Notes: generated by a model not told the origin, from the sequence alone. 12,505 nt of DNA from an uncultured Megasphaera sp. (GCA_937895695.1 CALBLM010000042.1:1-12505); one strand, 5' to 3'. Counted from the first letter of the stretch, positions 1-7,292 are shown. Made by a program: numbers and translations.

Positions 1-2859
1 ATTTTCTACAGTCTGATTCATTTTATTGCCATTGCTAATGGCCGACGCAGACATATCCGCCTGATCAATAGTCAGATTTTGATTATTTCCATCAGTCAGA
101 ACCGATTCAATCTTATCTTTAGTCTGCGTAACTTTAGAATTGGTAGTTTCGCCTTTGCCAACTTCAGAGGTAATCTGATTGCCTTTCTGAATCACTTCAG
201 ATTCTCCATCAGCAGATTTTACGTTACCCATAATCGCATCGATACGCTGACGGAAATCAGAACCATTACCAGCTGCGTTTTTCACAGCACTGCCCACTTC
301 ATCGTCTTTTACATCTAGAGAACCCGTAGTTGTACCATTACCAGCCGAAGCAGTCACACCTTCTCCTGCTTTCACATTCAAATCTGCTGTATTATTGCCA
401 TCTTTGTCAGATACTTTCAATTCGTTAGATTCTATACGACCAGTAGTCAGCTTATTTCCGGAAATATTGGTATCTGTTGTACCACCATCACTAAAAGCCT
501 TAGCATCAGTCTTAGTAAATGTAGTGCCTTTACCATTTTCCGTTGTTACACTAGAATCGCCAGCTGTATCTGTAATTTTACCGCTTGTCATTTCGCTAGA
601 AGTATCGGTTCCTACAGAATCTTTAATGCCATTGGTATCTGTAACACGAGTATTGTCTCCCACTTTGTCTGTAATCTTACTTCCCGCTTCATTAGTGATT
701 TCATTGGTTGCTTTGTTGACAATATCTTTGGCATCATTCTTGATAGTGCCATCTTTAGCGGTATTGGTGATATCCGTCGAAGTCATTTCCGAAGAGGTCT
801 TCTTACCATCTTTGCCAATCACAGAATCCGCAATACGATCTCCTTCCTGCTTGGTATAGCTCTTGTTGCCATCCGCATCTTTCACATAGCCATAATTTCC
901 TTCCGCATCCTGACGCGTAGAAGAAGTGTTTCCAGCTTCATCCTTCAAAGTATTCTTGGTTTCAGTAACAGTCTGCGTAAAGGTATTGTTATTGCCCTTG
1001 GAATCTTTGGCAATATTTTCTACCCCATTGGCAGTCACATTGGAAGTGGCTTCTTTCCAATCGGTAGAATCCCCTTCTTTGGCATGATTGAATGTACCTT
1101 TTTCATTATGGGTAAATTGACTTTCTGTGATTTTTCCATTATTTTCAATGCTAGCCTTATTGGAAATACCATCAGCTGTAATAGTAGTCGAACTATCATG
1201 AATATCCCCATTGGAATCCTGGTTATTATTCTTCATGGAAATTTCACTGACATTCAGCTTACCATCTACAGTCAAATCTTTCTTTACTGTCACATCATCT
1301 TCAAAAGTAGATTCTCCTTTAGCGGTAAGTGTTCCATCCAACGTGGTGTTTTTCTTAACCTCTAAATCCCCACCAATGGATGCGTTGCCAGTAGTTGTAA
1401 CAGTTTCTGCACCTAAGTCTTTTACTTTAGAAATATTACCCTCTTGGTCAATGGTTACTTTTCCTTCAATAACTGTTTCGTTATGCACATCATCCCGTTT
1501 GATACCTGCGGTACGGTTATTGGTATCTTTTAATTCCTTATCTAACTTAGTCAAGTTATCAGAAACATTAGCAATGGCTTCTGCATTACTGTGGATATCA
1601 TTGGTATTTTTAGCCGTAGATGCTGCATTCGCTTTCGCTTGTTCGTCCAAGGCTTTCAAGTTTTCAGAAACATTATTGGTAGCACTCTTCTTGATATATT
1701 CACCATCTGCATCAACTGTACCAATTCGCTTGGACAATGCATTGTCTGCCTCAGTCCGTGCCGTCACTTCATCGGTCAAACCCTTATTCAATCTGCCAAG
1801 GTTTCCGGCAATGGTATCACTGCCATCCAAATAACCACCACCAGTGACTGTTCCTACATCTTTCTTTAGGCCATCAATAGCTGTCTTATTGGCTGCAATA
1901 TCAGTGGTATTTTTTGCAATATTAGCTTCATCAGTCGTCAACTTACCATTAATAGTAGTAATGTCTCCAGCATTTTTATCAATGATAGTTTTATTTGCAT
2001 CAATTTTTCCGGACAATTCGGTATCTTTTGTTTTGAGACTATTGATATCTGACTGAGCGGTAGTCATTTCCCCTTGTAATTTATCGATATCAGATTCAGC
2101 GGTTGTCATACTAGCCTGCAATTTATCAATGTCAGATTCTGCAGTAGTCAATCTACCCGAATGGTCATTCAAAGTATGCTCTGTCGTTGTTGCTTTAGTT
2201 TCTAACTCCCCAATTTTGGTAGTATTAGAATTAATTTTACCTTCTAATTCAGTTTTAGCTGTGTTCAACTCATCTTTAGTGGTAAAGGTATTGTTAGCTT
2301 CAGTTTTACTGTATACACTATCTGTATCAGCTTTCTTTGCCAATTCAGCATTTACATCAGCTGTTTTCGCATAATCTCCCAATTTAGTATTTACAGTATC
2401 ACTAGCTTCAGATAACTTTGTATCAATGTCTGACTTGGAATATACATTATCTGCATTTGCCTTTTTATCCAAAGCTGTATCTACTTCCGTTTTAGTGTAT
2501 GTATTTTTTACTTCTGTTTGTAAATTACTAATACTACTATTAATATTCGCTACGTCACTAGTATTTGCTTTATTAGCCAATTCTGTTTTAGTTGCGAAAG
2601 TCTTATCCGCACCATCTTTTGTATATACTTCCTGATATGTCGTACCAGTGCTTTCATCTACATGCACTGTATCCATTGCTCCCACATTCACAAAGCTACC
2701 GCCAGTAATACCCATAGCAATCGCCAAGGACAGCAACGATTTCTTTACGGTTTGTTTAGATGAACCTGTGGACGATTTTGTATTGGCTTTGGAAAATTCT
2801 GAGGTGACGACGTAGCAGTTCCGTACTTTACTATAGATGACTTTAAATATTTTATTCAT
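1..2859 (-). CDS. Trimeric autotransporter adhesin (YadA-like), 3' end cut off
   Basis: The frame is open for 953 codons from ATG (2859-2857) to the window edge, with no stop, so the C-terminal anchor lies outside. Residues 1-25 match an extended signal peptide region (MNKIFKVIYSKVRNCYVVTS). A hydrophobic core follows at about 44-56, with likely cleavage after VGA (59-61). Residues 75-200 are degenerate YTK/YSK-T-E repeats like those of phage tail fibres; 200-330 is predicted coiled coil with a 14-residue repeat. Two related motifs, GTV-x3-G-x-Y-(L/I)...NL-x2-L, start at 336 and 379. Residues 490-540 resemble a short-turn beta-solenoid, and 550-953 are Thr/Ser/Asn/Asp-rich degenerate repeats typical of stalks. 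C15 is the only Cys and W601 the only Trp. Family knowledge: a homotrimeric surface fibre anchored by a C-terminal beta-barrel, used for adhesion or coaggregation. The start has AGGGAAG upstream. The class is near certain; the ligand is unknown. Confidence 0.93.
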   Translation of the reverse strand, partial: MNKIFKVIYSKVRNCYVVTSEFSKANTKSSTGSSKQTVKKSLLSLAIAMGITGGSFVNVGAMDTVHVDESTGTTYQEVYTKDGADKTFATKTELANKANTSDVANINSSISNLQTEVKNTYTKTEVDTALDKKANADNVYSKSDIDTKLSEASDTVNTKLGDYAKTADVNAELAKKADTDSVYSKTEANNTFTTKDELNTAKTELEGKINSNTTKIGELETKATTTEHTLNDHSGRLTTAESDIDKLQASMTTAESDIDKLQGEMTTAQSDINSLKTKDTELSGKIDANKTIIDKNAGDITTINGKLTTDEANIAKNTTDIAANKTAIDGLKKDVGTVTGGGYLDGSDTIAGNLGRLNKGLTDEVTARTEADNALSKRIGTVDADGEYIKKSATNNVSENLKALDEQAKANAASTAKNTNDIHSNAEAIANVSDNLTKLDKELKDTNNRTAGIKRDDVHNETVIEGKVTIDQEGNISKVKDLGAETVTTTGNASIGGDLEVKKNTTLDGTLTAKGESTFEDDVTVKKDLTVDGKLNVSEISMKNNNQDSNGDIHDSSTTITADGISNKASIENNGKITESQFTHNEKGTFNHAKEGDSTDWKEATSNVTANGVENIAKDSKGNNNTFTQTVTETKNTLKDEAGNTSSTRQDAEGNYGYVKDADGNKSYTKQEGDRIADSVIGKDGKKTSSEMTSTDITNTAKDGTIKNDAKDIVNKATNEITNEAGSKITDKVGDNTRVTDTNGIKDSVGTDTSSEMTSGKITDTAGDSSVTTENGKGTTFTKTDAKAFSDGGTTDTNISGNKLTTGRIESNELKVSDKDGNNTADLNVKAGEGVTASAGNGTTTGSLDVKDDEVGSAVKNAAGNGSDFRQRIDAIMGNVKSADGESEVIQKGNQITSEVGKGETTNSKVTQTKDKIESVLTDGNNQNLTIDQADMSASAISNGNKMNQTVEN
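2023..2148 (-). repeat. Three tandem 42-base (14-residue) coiled-coil repeats in the adhesin
   Basis: Adhesin codons 238-279 read TTAESDIDKLQASM, TTAESDIDKLQGEM and then TTAQSDINSLKTKD. Fourteen residues equal two heptads. Placing I244 at position a gives I, L, M, A, I, L, M, A, I, L along the a/d core (244, 247, 251, 254, 258, 261, 265, 268, 272, 275), which suits a trimeric coiled-coil stalk. The first two copies differ in only a few bases, which suggests recent duplication. Confidence 0.85.
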
Positions 2860-2899
2860 ATAGACACTTCCCTTCGCTTGTATATATAAAACGTTTTGT

Positions 2900-2905
2900 A
2901 TTATA
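2900..2905 (-). promoter_or_regulatory. Probable -10 box of the adhesin gene
   Basis: The minus strand reads TATAAT here, about 40 bases before the adhesin ATG, giving an expected leader of roughly 30-35 bases. No TTGACA-like -35 hexamer sits at 16-18 bases; the position is taken by the edge of the palindrome at 2916-2931. This suggests either regulated initiation or a weak promoter fed by read-through from the response regulator gene. Confidence 0.5.
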
Positions 2906-2915
2906 TTGGATGATA

Positions 2916-2931
2916 GACCACCTGGGTGGTC
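2916..2931. promoter_or_regulatory. 16-base palindrome over the adhesin -35 region
   Basis: GACCACC-TG-GGTGGTC has perfect 7-base arms. It lies between the stop codon of the response regulator and the adhesin -10 box, covering the -35 position. It is GC-rich in an AT-rich spacer and has no T-run after it on either strand, so it looks more like a protein-binding site than an intrinsic terminator. The binding protein cannot be named from sequence. LytTR regulators usually bind imperfect direct repeats, so it need not be the neighbouring regulator's site. Confidence 0.5.
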
Positions 2932-2961
2932 GTATAGATATGCTAAATGTACTTTGGATTC

Positions 2962-3684
2962 CTATTTAGAAAAGATGTAGCGGAAATAGTCTTCTTGAAA
3001 CTGACGGTATTTTCGCTTCGCTATGGGAATTTCTTTTCCTTGGATTTCGATATAATTGCTTTTGATAACGTGAATTGCTTTTTGGTTGACGATGAATCCT
3101 TTGCCCGGCGATACAAATTGTCCCGGCGTAATGCATTCCAGTGTATTGAGTAATGATGTCAGGGACTGTCTGGAATCCAAATAGGTACCGTCTGTCAGAA
3201 ATACACGCTGGACATGACCATCGCTTTCTACATAGGCAATATGATCCACTTCTTCAATCTGAATGCCGCAGCCGACGAGGCGGAAAATAATTTTACCGCT
3301 GTGGCACTGCTTAATTTTTTCGATTGCTCTGTCCATCGCTCCGTCAAACAGCTCCTGCCGCACGGGCTTGACTAAGTAGTGAATGGCTTTGAGCGCAAAG
3401 GCTTCGACAGCAAATTCATCGCTGGTCGTCAAAAAGATGATTTCAGCATGGTATTTCTTTTCCCTCATTTCATTGGCAACTTCTGTTCCCAACATACCGG
3501 GCATGCAAACATCCAATAATACCAAATCATATTTTTGCTTATCCAAGTCTTCCAAAAAGGTAAAGGCATTGGTATATTCTGTATACGTTGCCGTTTCTTG
3601 CTGACGCGTGACATACGCTTCTGCCAAGTTCCGTATTTCTTTGAGTTGATCTATTTGGTCATCACAAATCGCAATCCGCAACAT
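2962..3684 (-). CDS. LytTR-family response regulator (AgrA/LytR/AlgR type), orphan
   Basis: A 240-residue cytoplasmic DNA-binding regulator of usual length for the family. The receiver domain covers about residues 2-120: acidic pair D8-D9 (CDD), phosphoacceptor D58 in LVLLDVCMPGM, switch T86-T87 (FLTTSDEF) and conserved K106-P107. A LytTR DNA-binding domain spans about 135-237, with the typical IAYVESDGH strand and the FVSPGKGFIVN segment. ATG at 3684 is preceded by AGGAGG with a 9-base gap. No sensor histidine kinase gene is present on either side, so the partner kinase is elsewhere. The adhesin starts about 100 bases downstream on the same strand, so this protein probably regulates the adhesin, or the two are partly co-transcribed; that link is inference. 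Related regulators control virulence, competence and autolysis genes. Confidence 0.92.
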   Translation of the reverse strand: MLRIAICDDQIDQLKEIRNLAEAYVTRQQETATYTEYTNAFTFLEDLDKQKYDLVLLDVCMPGMLGTEVANEMREKKYHAEIIFLTTSDEFAVEAFALKAIHYLVKPVRQELFDGAMDRAIEKIKQCHSGKIIFRLVGCGIQIEEVDHIAYVESDGHVQRVFLTDGTYLDSRQSLTSLLNTLECITPGQFVSPGKGFIVNQKAIHVIKSNYIEIQGKEIPIAKRKYRQFQEDYFRYIFSK

Positions 3685-3738
3685 GATATGCTCCCTCCTC
3701 TCTGTCTTTTACAACAAGACGTTTGTTTTCTTAATTGT

Positions 3739-3744
3739 ATTATA
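3739..3744 (-). promoter_or_regulatory. Probable -10 box of the response regulator gene
   Basis: The minus strand reads GATATAATAC, with TATAAT about 55 bases before the response regulator ATG. The -35 region 17 bases away (TTCTAT) is weak. It lies after the two hairpins upstream, which fits an independent transcription unit. Confidence 0.45.
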
Positions 3745-3765
3745 TCGAATATTCACATAGCATAG

Positions 3766-3795
3766 AAAAAAAGTACATAAGTGGTACGTTTTTTT
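3766..3795. terminator. Symmetric hairpin flanked by A7 and T7
   Basis: The plus strand reads A7-GTAC-ATAAGTG-GTAC-G-T7. The two GTAC arms enclose a 7-base loop, and A7 can pair with T7 across one bulged G. Either strand gives a hairpin followed by a U-run, so it could end transcription in both directions. It sits just upstream of the response regulator promoter and may stop read-through from the DUF445 operon. The GC part of the stem is short, so efficiency is doubtful. Confidence 0.4.
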
Positions 3796-3838
3796 GCACA
3801 AGCGGGAAATATGATACTGTCACCCCCAATCATTCTAT

Positions 3839-3914
3839 AAAAAAAGCAGATATAGTATCTTTCGTTTTTCTACATCCATGCCATCACAGCAATAACGAAC
3901 GATATATATCTGCT
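3839..3914 (-). ncRNA. Candidate small RNA, or operon terminator: 20-bp stem, 29-nt loop, T7
   Basis: Bases 3845-3865 and 3895-3914 form an inverted repeat of about 20 pairs (19 identical, one mismatch, one bulge) around a 29-base loop (3866-3894). On the minus strand the stem begins with AGCAGATATA and closes with TATATCTGCT running directly into T7 (3845-3839). The structure starts 39 bases after the stop codon of the last DUF445 gene. The promoter-like TTTTCA-17-TATACT at 3945-3917 would start transcription within a few bases of the 5' side of the stem, giving an RNA of about 75 nt. It may be a self-standing small RNA or simply the intrinsic terminator of the MBL-DUF445 operon; the long loop and AT-rich stem are unusual for a plain terminator. 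Confidence 0.45.
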
Positions 3915-3916
3915 AT

Positions 3917-3945
3917 AGTATATAAAACTCAAGTTTTCTTGAAAA
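3917..3945 (-). promoter_or_regulatory. Promoter-like sequence in front of the hairpin/T7 unit
   Basis: The minus strand has TTTTCA (3945-3940; four of six matches to TTGACA), a 17-base spacer and TATACT (3922-3917; five of six matches to TATAAT). The spacer contains a small inverted repeat, TCAAG-AAAA-CTTGA. In such an AT-rich region a chance match is possible. Confidence 0.35.
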
Positions 3946-3952
3946 AGACGAT

Positions 3953-5233
3953 TTACAAGAACAGATGCCGAATCCAAGGCACTATGGGTTGATAGATGAT
4001 ATGCAACGCAGCAAATACGACAAGACCAATCGTCCCACCGACAATGGCACCGTTAATACGAATCCATGCCAAATCTTCGCCAACTTTGCTTTCCAAGAAA
4101 TGATTAAATTTCTGTTTATCAAAGCCCGACAATACATCGCGAACAGCTACGGCTATCAACGAGTGTTCATGTTCCAAAATAACGTTGCAAGCCCGACGGA
4201 TTTGTTCATCCAGCCAATCTTTAATTTCCGGATGGCTGCTGCAATACTGTACATAATGAAGGAACTGTTCTTCCAATATGTCTTTTAATTCTTCTTTACC
4301 CGTATCTCCTCTAGTAAAGTATTCTTTGGCCGAACGCTGCGTGGCATTCAGCCATTGTTCGATAGGCAGGGAATCGACAAACTGATCTTGCCAATTTTGT
4401 ACGCCATATGCCAGCTGTCCATTCATAGAATATAAGAATAATTCCAGTTTGCGGCACAGCCATTCCCGTTGCTCCCCTTCTGCATGTTCCCATTGTTCCA
4501 ACCATTTCAAAATACCCATTTTGATATCTTTGGCAATTTTGCGGGTATCAACAATACCGACAAATTTTTGCAGCGTAATAAGGGATACTGTCGAATGTTT
4601 TGATTCTTCAATCCACTGTTGAATCAATTTATCTAATACTTCATCAAAATCATCACTCTGAACAAGTTCTTTTCCTAGTCCAATAGCGTCATTGAACATG
4701 TTGCTGTTCGGATCTTCTAACAGAGAAATCAGACGGTCCTGAAAAAAGCTAACCAATGGCTGTTGACGTAAGTATTGGCGAATATGGGAAGCGATAGACT
4801 CTTGGGTTTCATCTTGTTGCGCATGGCGATATGCTCGTTGAGCAATTTCATATAAAAGTGCCCGAAACCGTGTTCTACCATTAGGACTTTGCAACCAGTT
4901 AATCAATTTATCCATAAAGGAAATTTGATAGAGTTTTTCCTGCCACATATCGGGCTGCAACAATTTTTCGGAAATAATCCGAGTCATGCTGTTGATAATT
5001 TGATTACGATGACGATAAACAAGCTCTGTATGATATGGAAAACCCAAAGGCCTATCAAATAAAGCGGTTACAGCAAACCAATCGGCAATACTGCCAATCA
5101 AAGCCGACTGAATGACAAAAAACAACAACTCTTCCCATACACTCAAGTCATGTGTGTACCACCACCAAAGAATCACTATAAAACAGAAAAAGGACAAGCC
5201 TAAAATGGCATTCGCCCGCTGTCGATAGGTCAT
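3953..5233 (-). CDS. DUF445-family membrane protein, second of a tandem pair
   Basis: A 426-residue protein starting at ATG 5233 (MTYRQRANAI). An in-frame GTG at 5242 overlaps the ribosome binding site and is unlikely to be the start. Two membrane segments lie near the N-terminus (about 10-27 and 33-55). The second carries the family signature IGSIADWFAVTALFDRPLG. A long soluble helical middle follows, then a C-terminal membrane segment (about 398-420) beginning IRINGAIVGG. This layout matches DUF445 (YjiN/YheB-like) proteins, whose biochemical role is not established. The gene is paralogous to the one just upstream: both share the ADW-AVTALF-PLG and IR-NG-VG signatures. The upstream stop and this ATG are separated by one base (TAACATG), so the two are translationally coupled and the proteins may form a complex (inference). 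Confidence 0.88.
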   Translation of the reverse strand: MTYRQRANAILGLSFFCFIVILWWWYTHDLSVWEELLFFVIQSALIGSIADWFAVTALFDRPLGFPYHTELVYRHRNQIINSMTRIISEKLLQPDMWQEKLYQISFMDKLINWLQSPNGRTRFRALLYEIAQRAYRHAQQDETQESIASHIRQYLRQQPLVSFFQDRLISLLEDPNSNMFNDAIGLGKELVQSDDFDEVLDKLIQQWIEESKHSTVSLITLQKFVGIVDTRKIAKDIKMGILKWLEQWEHAEGEQREWLCRKLELFLYSMNGQLAYGVQNWQDQFVDSLPIEQWLNATQRSAKEYFTRGDTGKEELKDILEEQFLHYVQYCSSHPEIKDWLDEQIRRACNVILEHEHSLIAVAVRDVLSGFDKQKFNHFLESKVGEDLAWIRINGAIVGGTIGLVVFAALHIIYQPIVPWIRHLFL

Positions 5234-5234
5234 G

Positions 5235-6509
5235 TTACACACCTCCTTTTACAGCATACATGACAAGATAAATCACCGTTCCCAGTACAGCCCCGACAAG
5301 CGAACCATTGACTCGAATCATTTGCAAATCATACCAGACGCTGTTTTCCAACTGCTGTGCCAAACGTTGTCCATCATATTTCATGATTTCTTCTTCTGCC
5401 GTTTTACCAAACCAAACTTGCAGTCGTTTGAGTTCACGAGCTGCAAATGCCAACGCTGCTCGGTTCATCTGTTCAATTTGGTCGGGACTGTCCCGCCATG
5501 TTTCCAATTTACGAACAGCATATTTCGCCGCCGTCGTACAAATTCGTTTTTGCCGTTCCGGGTCTTGAACATATCGCTGCCATGCTTCTCGCGTATCCGG
5601 GCGAGTCACCAAGCTTTGATACATACGATTTTTGTAGCTGTCAATCCGCTGACGCCACTCTTCATTAAAATTAATTTGCTCCGTCTGTTTCCACAAATAC
5701 TTCAAGGCTTGTTTTCGTTGTTTCGAATCTTCCTTTTTAGCTTCTGCCAGTAATTCCAATGCTTTACTTTGTAATTTTTCAGCTACTGTATCCGGACGAA
5801 ACAATTCACTTTTTAAAATCGGCTTAATCAGAAGCTTTATCATCATGTGCCGGTTGGCATACTGCATCACCGATGCTTCATAAATTTCTCCGATGTATTG
5901 CTTCATGATATCGCTTTTGATGAGCTGTTCTAAATTCAAAATCATAAAGTCCAAGAAGTCTTTTCCTGATTCACCGCGTAGTCCAATTTTTATCGCTTTG
6001 CTCATAATCGGGGCTAAATCTATTTTTTCAATGGCTTCGCCGCCCAAACCGGAAAAAGCCTTTACTACAGTTTTCATATCAATCGTATATAAAAAGGTAT
6101 TTAAGATTTGACCTAAAATACGTTCAGACGATTGAAATCCCTTTTCGGTATGTAAATATTCCAACGTCGCTCCCAATACGGGATGATGTTTTAATACGTT
6201 ATACATGTTAGGCACTGTCAAAATTTCGCATTCTATCATATGTCGCGCCATTTCAGCAATTCGTTCTTTACTGCTGGGAATCAACGCAGTTTTAAATGAT
6301 ATGCCCAAAGGTTTACGAAACAGTGCCGTTACGGCATACCAGTCAGCTAAGCCGCCGATAAGCGCAGCACTGGCCAAATGGGTCAATAAAACGCCCCAAA
6401 AAAAGTCTTGGAACGGATACGCCAGCAACAGAATAATGGCAGCCAGTATTAATATATAATTGGCAATATGACTGCGCCGCGGCTGTACCGTCGTCTGTAA
6501 TTCAGTCAT
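5235..6509 (-). CDS. DUF445-family membrane protein, first of a tandem pair
   Basis: A 424-residue protein. An N-terminal cytoplasmic stub is followed by two membrane segments (about 17-35 and 38-60), the second ending in the family signature IGGLADWYAVTALFRKPLG. About 330 residues of charged, mainly helical sequence follow, including several Lys/Glu-rich amphipathic stretches. A C-terminal membrane segment (about 400-420) is introduced by IRVNGSLVGAVLG. The family is DUF445 (YjiN-like) with no assigned reaction. ATG 6509 has AGGAGG 6 bases upstream. The gene begins 26 bases after the stop of the metallohydrolase gene, with no terminator between them, so the two belong to one operon. It shares the fold signatures of its downstream neighbour but is clearly diverged elsewhere, so the duplication is old. 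Confidence 0.88.
   Translation of the reverse strand: MTELQTTVQPRRSHIANYILILAAIILLLAYPFQDFFWGVLLTHLASAALIGGLADWYAVTALFRKPLGISFKTALIPSSKERIAEMARHMIECEILTVPNMYNVLKHHPVLGATLEYLHTEKGFQSSERILGQILNTFLYTIDMKTVVKAFSGLGGEAIEKIDLAPIMSKAIKIGLRGESGKDFLDFMILNLEQLIKSDIMKQYIGEIYEASVMQYANRHMMIKLLIKPILKSELFRPDTVAEKLQSKALELLAEAKKEDSKQRKQALKYLWKQTEQINFNEEWRQRIDSYKNRMYQSLVTRPDTREAWQRYVQDPERQKRICTTAAKYAVRKLETWRDSPDQIEQMNRAALAFAARELKRLQVWFGKTAEEEIMKYDGQRLAQQLENSVWYDLQMIRVNGSLVGAVLGTVIYLVMYAVKGGV
5241..5250 (-). promoter_or_regulatory. Ribosome binding site inside the upstream DUF445 gene
   Basis: The minus strand reads AAAAGGAGGT, 8 bases before ATG 5233. The same bases encode the last residues (KGGV) of the upstream protein. 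This fixes the start of the downstream gene at ATG 5233, not the overlapping GTG at 5242, and indicates translational coupling. Confidence 0.85.
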
Positions 6510-6535
6510 GCTAGTCCTCCTTTAGTTGTCTTTGG

Positions 6536-7234
6536 TTAGTCTATCGTTGCAGTGTCGCCTTCGTGAATCGGTATCCATACAGGCACGTTGCCATATGCCG
6601 CTTTAAATTCATTTGATGGTGTCCATGGCGCACCAAAATAATGCATTGGTATCAGGCATTTCGTTACGGTCACATCCTTCAAAAAGCCTGTTACGCCCCA
6701 TTCACGAGCGCCTTCTAGCCGTGCATCAACAGGGAAAAAGGCAATATCTACCGTTTGGCCTGACAATTTTTTCATTTCCCGTTGGAAATTTTCCTTGGCA
6801 ACGGCGTTATTGGCATCAGTATCGCCCAACCAATGCCACCAATTCAAATCGCCGGCATGAAAAATTTTTAAGCCATCTGTCTGTACCAAAAATGAGCCGC
6901 CTTCGTCTGTCGAGCCATACTGCGTAACAATTGCATCTTCCATATGTATTGTATCATATAAACGCATAGATTGCATTTTTTGAGGATTCTGACAATGAAA
7001 CCGTACATCTTTGTTATAAATATAATGCTGCGTATGGTCTTCAAATTTGGCAATATCCCGATTGAAATGGTCTTCATGCCAATGACTGATAAAAAACCAT
7101 AACGGTTTATTCCCTTTGGCATAGGTATCGACAATCTTCTGTTTATCGGTATAATAGTCAAACACGAGTACCTTAGTCGCCGTTTCTACGGCAAATCCGC
7201 TGTGGGCTAAAAATGAAATACGAACTTCTGACAT
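6536..7234 (-). CDS. MBL-fold metallohydrolase (UlaG/YtnP-like superfamily)
   Basis: A 232-residue cytoplasmic protein without signal peptide. The metal-binding motif HxHxDH is intact as H51-W-H53-E-D55-H56 (FISHWHEDHFN). Further candidate ligands are H126 and D129 in IFHAGDLNWW and H198 in LIPMHYFG, giving a complete binuclear site. The N-terminal strand with AHSGFAVET is typical of the family. Length is normal for the compact metallo-beta-lactamase-fold hydrolases; the substrate cannot be read from sequence. WHWLG after the GD motif is an aromatic-rich loop that may shape the substrate pocket. ATG 7234 is preceded by GGAGG at 8 bases. It is the first gene of the operon with the two DUF445 membrane proteins. 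The family is common in Firmicutes; a role as a classical beta-lactamase is unlikely. Confidence 0.88.
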   Translation of the reverse strand: MSEVRISFLAHSGFAVETATKVLVFDYYTDKQKIVDTYAKGNKPLWFFISHWHEDHFNRDIAKFEDHTQHYIYNKDVRFHCQNPQKMQSMRLYDTIHMEDAIVTQYGSTDEGGSFLVQTDGLKIFHAGDLNWWHWLGDTDANNAVAKENFQREMKKLSGQTVDIAFFPVDARLEGAREWGVTGFLKDVTVTKCLIPMHYFGAPWTPSNEFKAAYGNVPVWIPIHEGDTATID

Positions 7235-7292
7235 CTATTATCCCTCCCTATATAAGGTATCCATCTGTATATCGGCTAAAAAGCCAGTATAT

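Noticed and set aside
79..2635. Plus-strand open frames of 69 to 207 codons across positions 79-2635
   Set aside because: They are antisense to the adhesin. Their Ser/Val/Leu-rich content is the complement of the Thr/Asn/Asp/Lys-rich repeats, they overlap one another, and the minus strand is open across the whole region with a recognised product.
2916..2931. The GACCACC/GGTGGTC palindrome as terminator of the response regulator gene
   Set aside because: No T-run follows on the minus strand (TATCATCC comes next), so it lacks the second half of an intrinsic terminator.
3735..3992. Plus-strand frame of 85 codons in the gap between the regulator and DUF445 genes
   Set aside because: It spans the hairpins and promoter elements, begins in an AT-rich promoter region, and has no ribosome binding site or family similarity.
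5232..5753. Plus-strand frame of 173 codons and smaller ones inside the DUF445 genes
   Set aside because: They are antisense to well-supported DUF445 coding sequence, with no binding site or family features.
6868..7161. Minus-strand frame of 97 codons inside the metallohydrolase gene
   Set aside because: It overlaps the metallohydrolase in another frame on the same strand, across the HxHxDH region, and shows no domain of its own.
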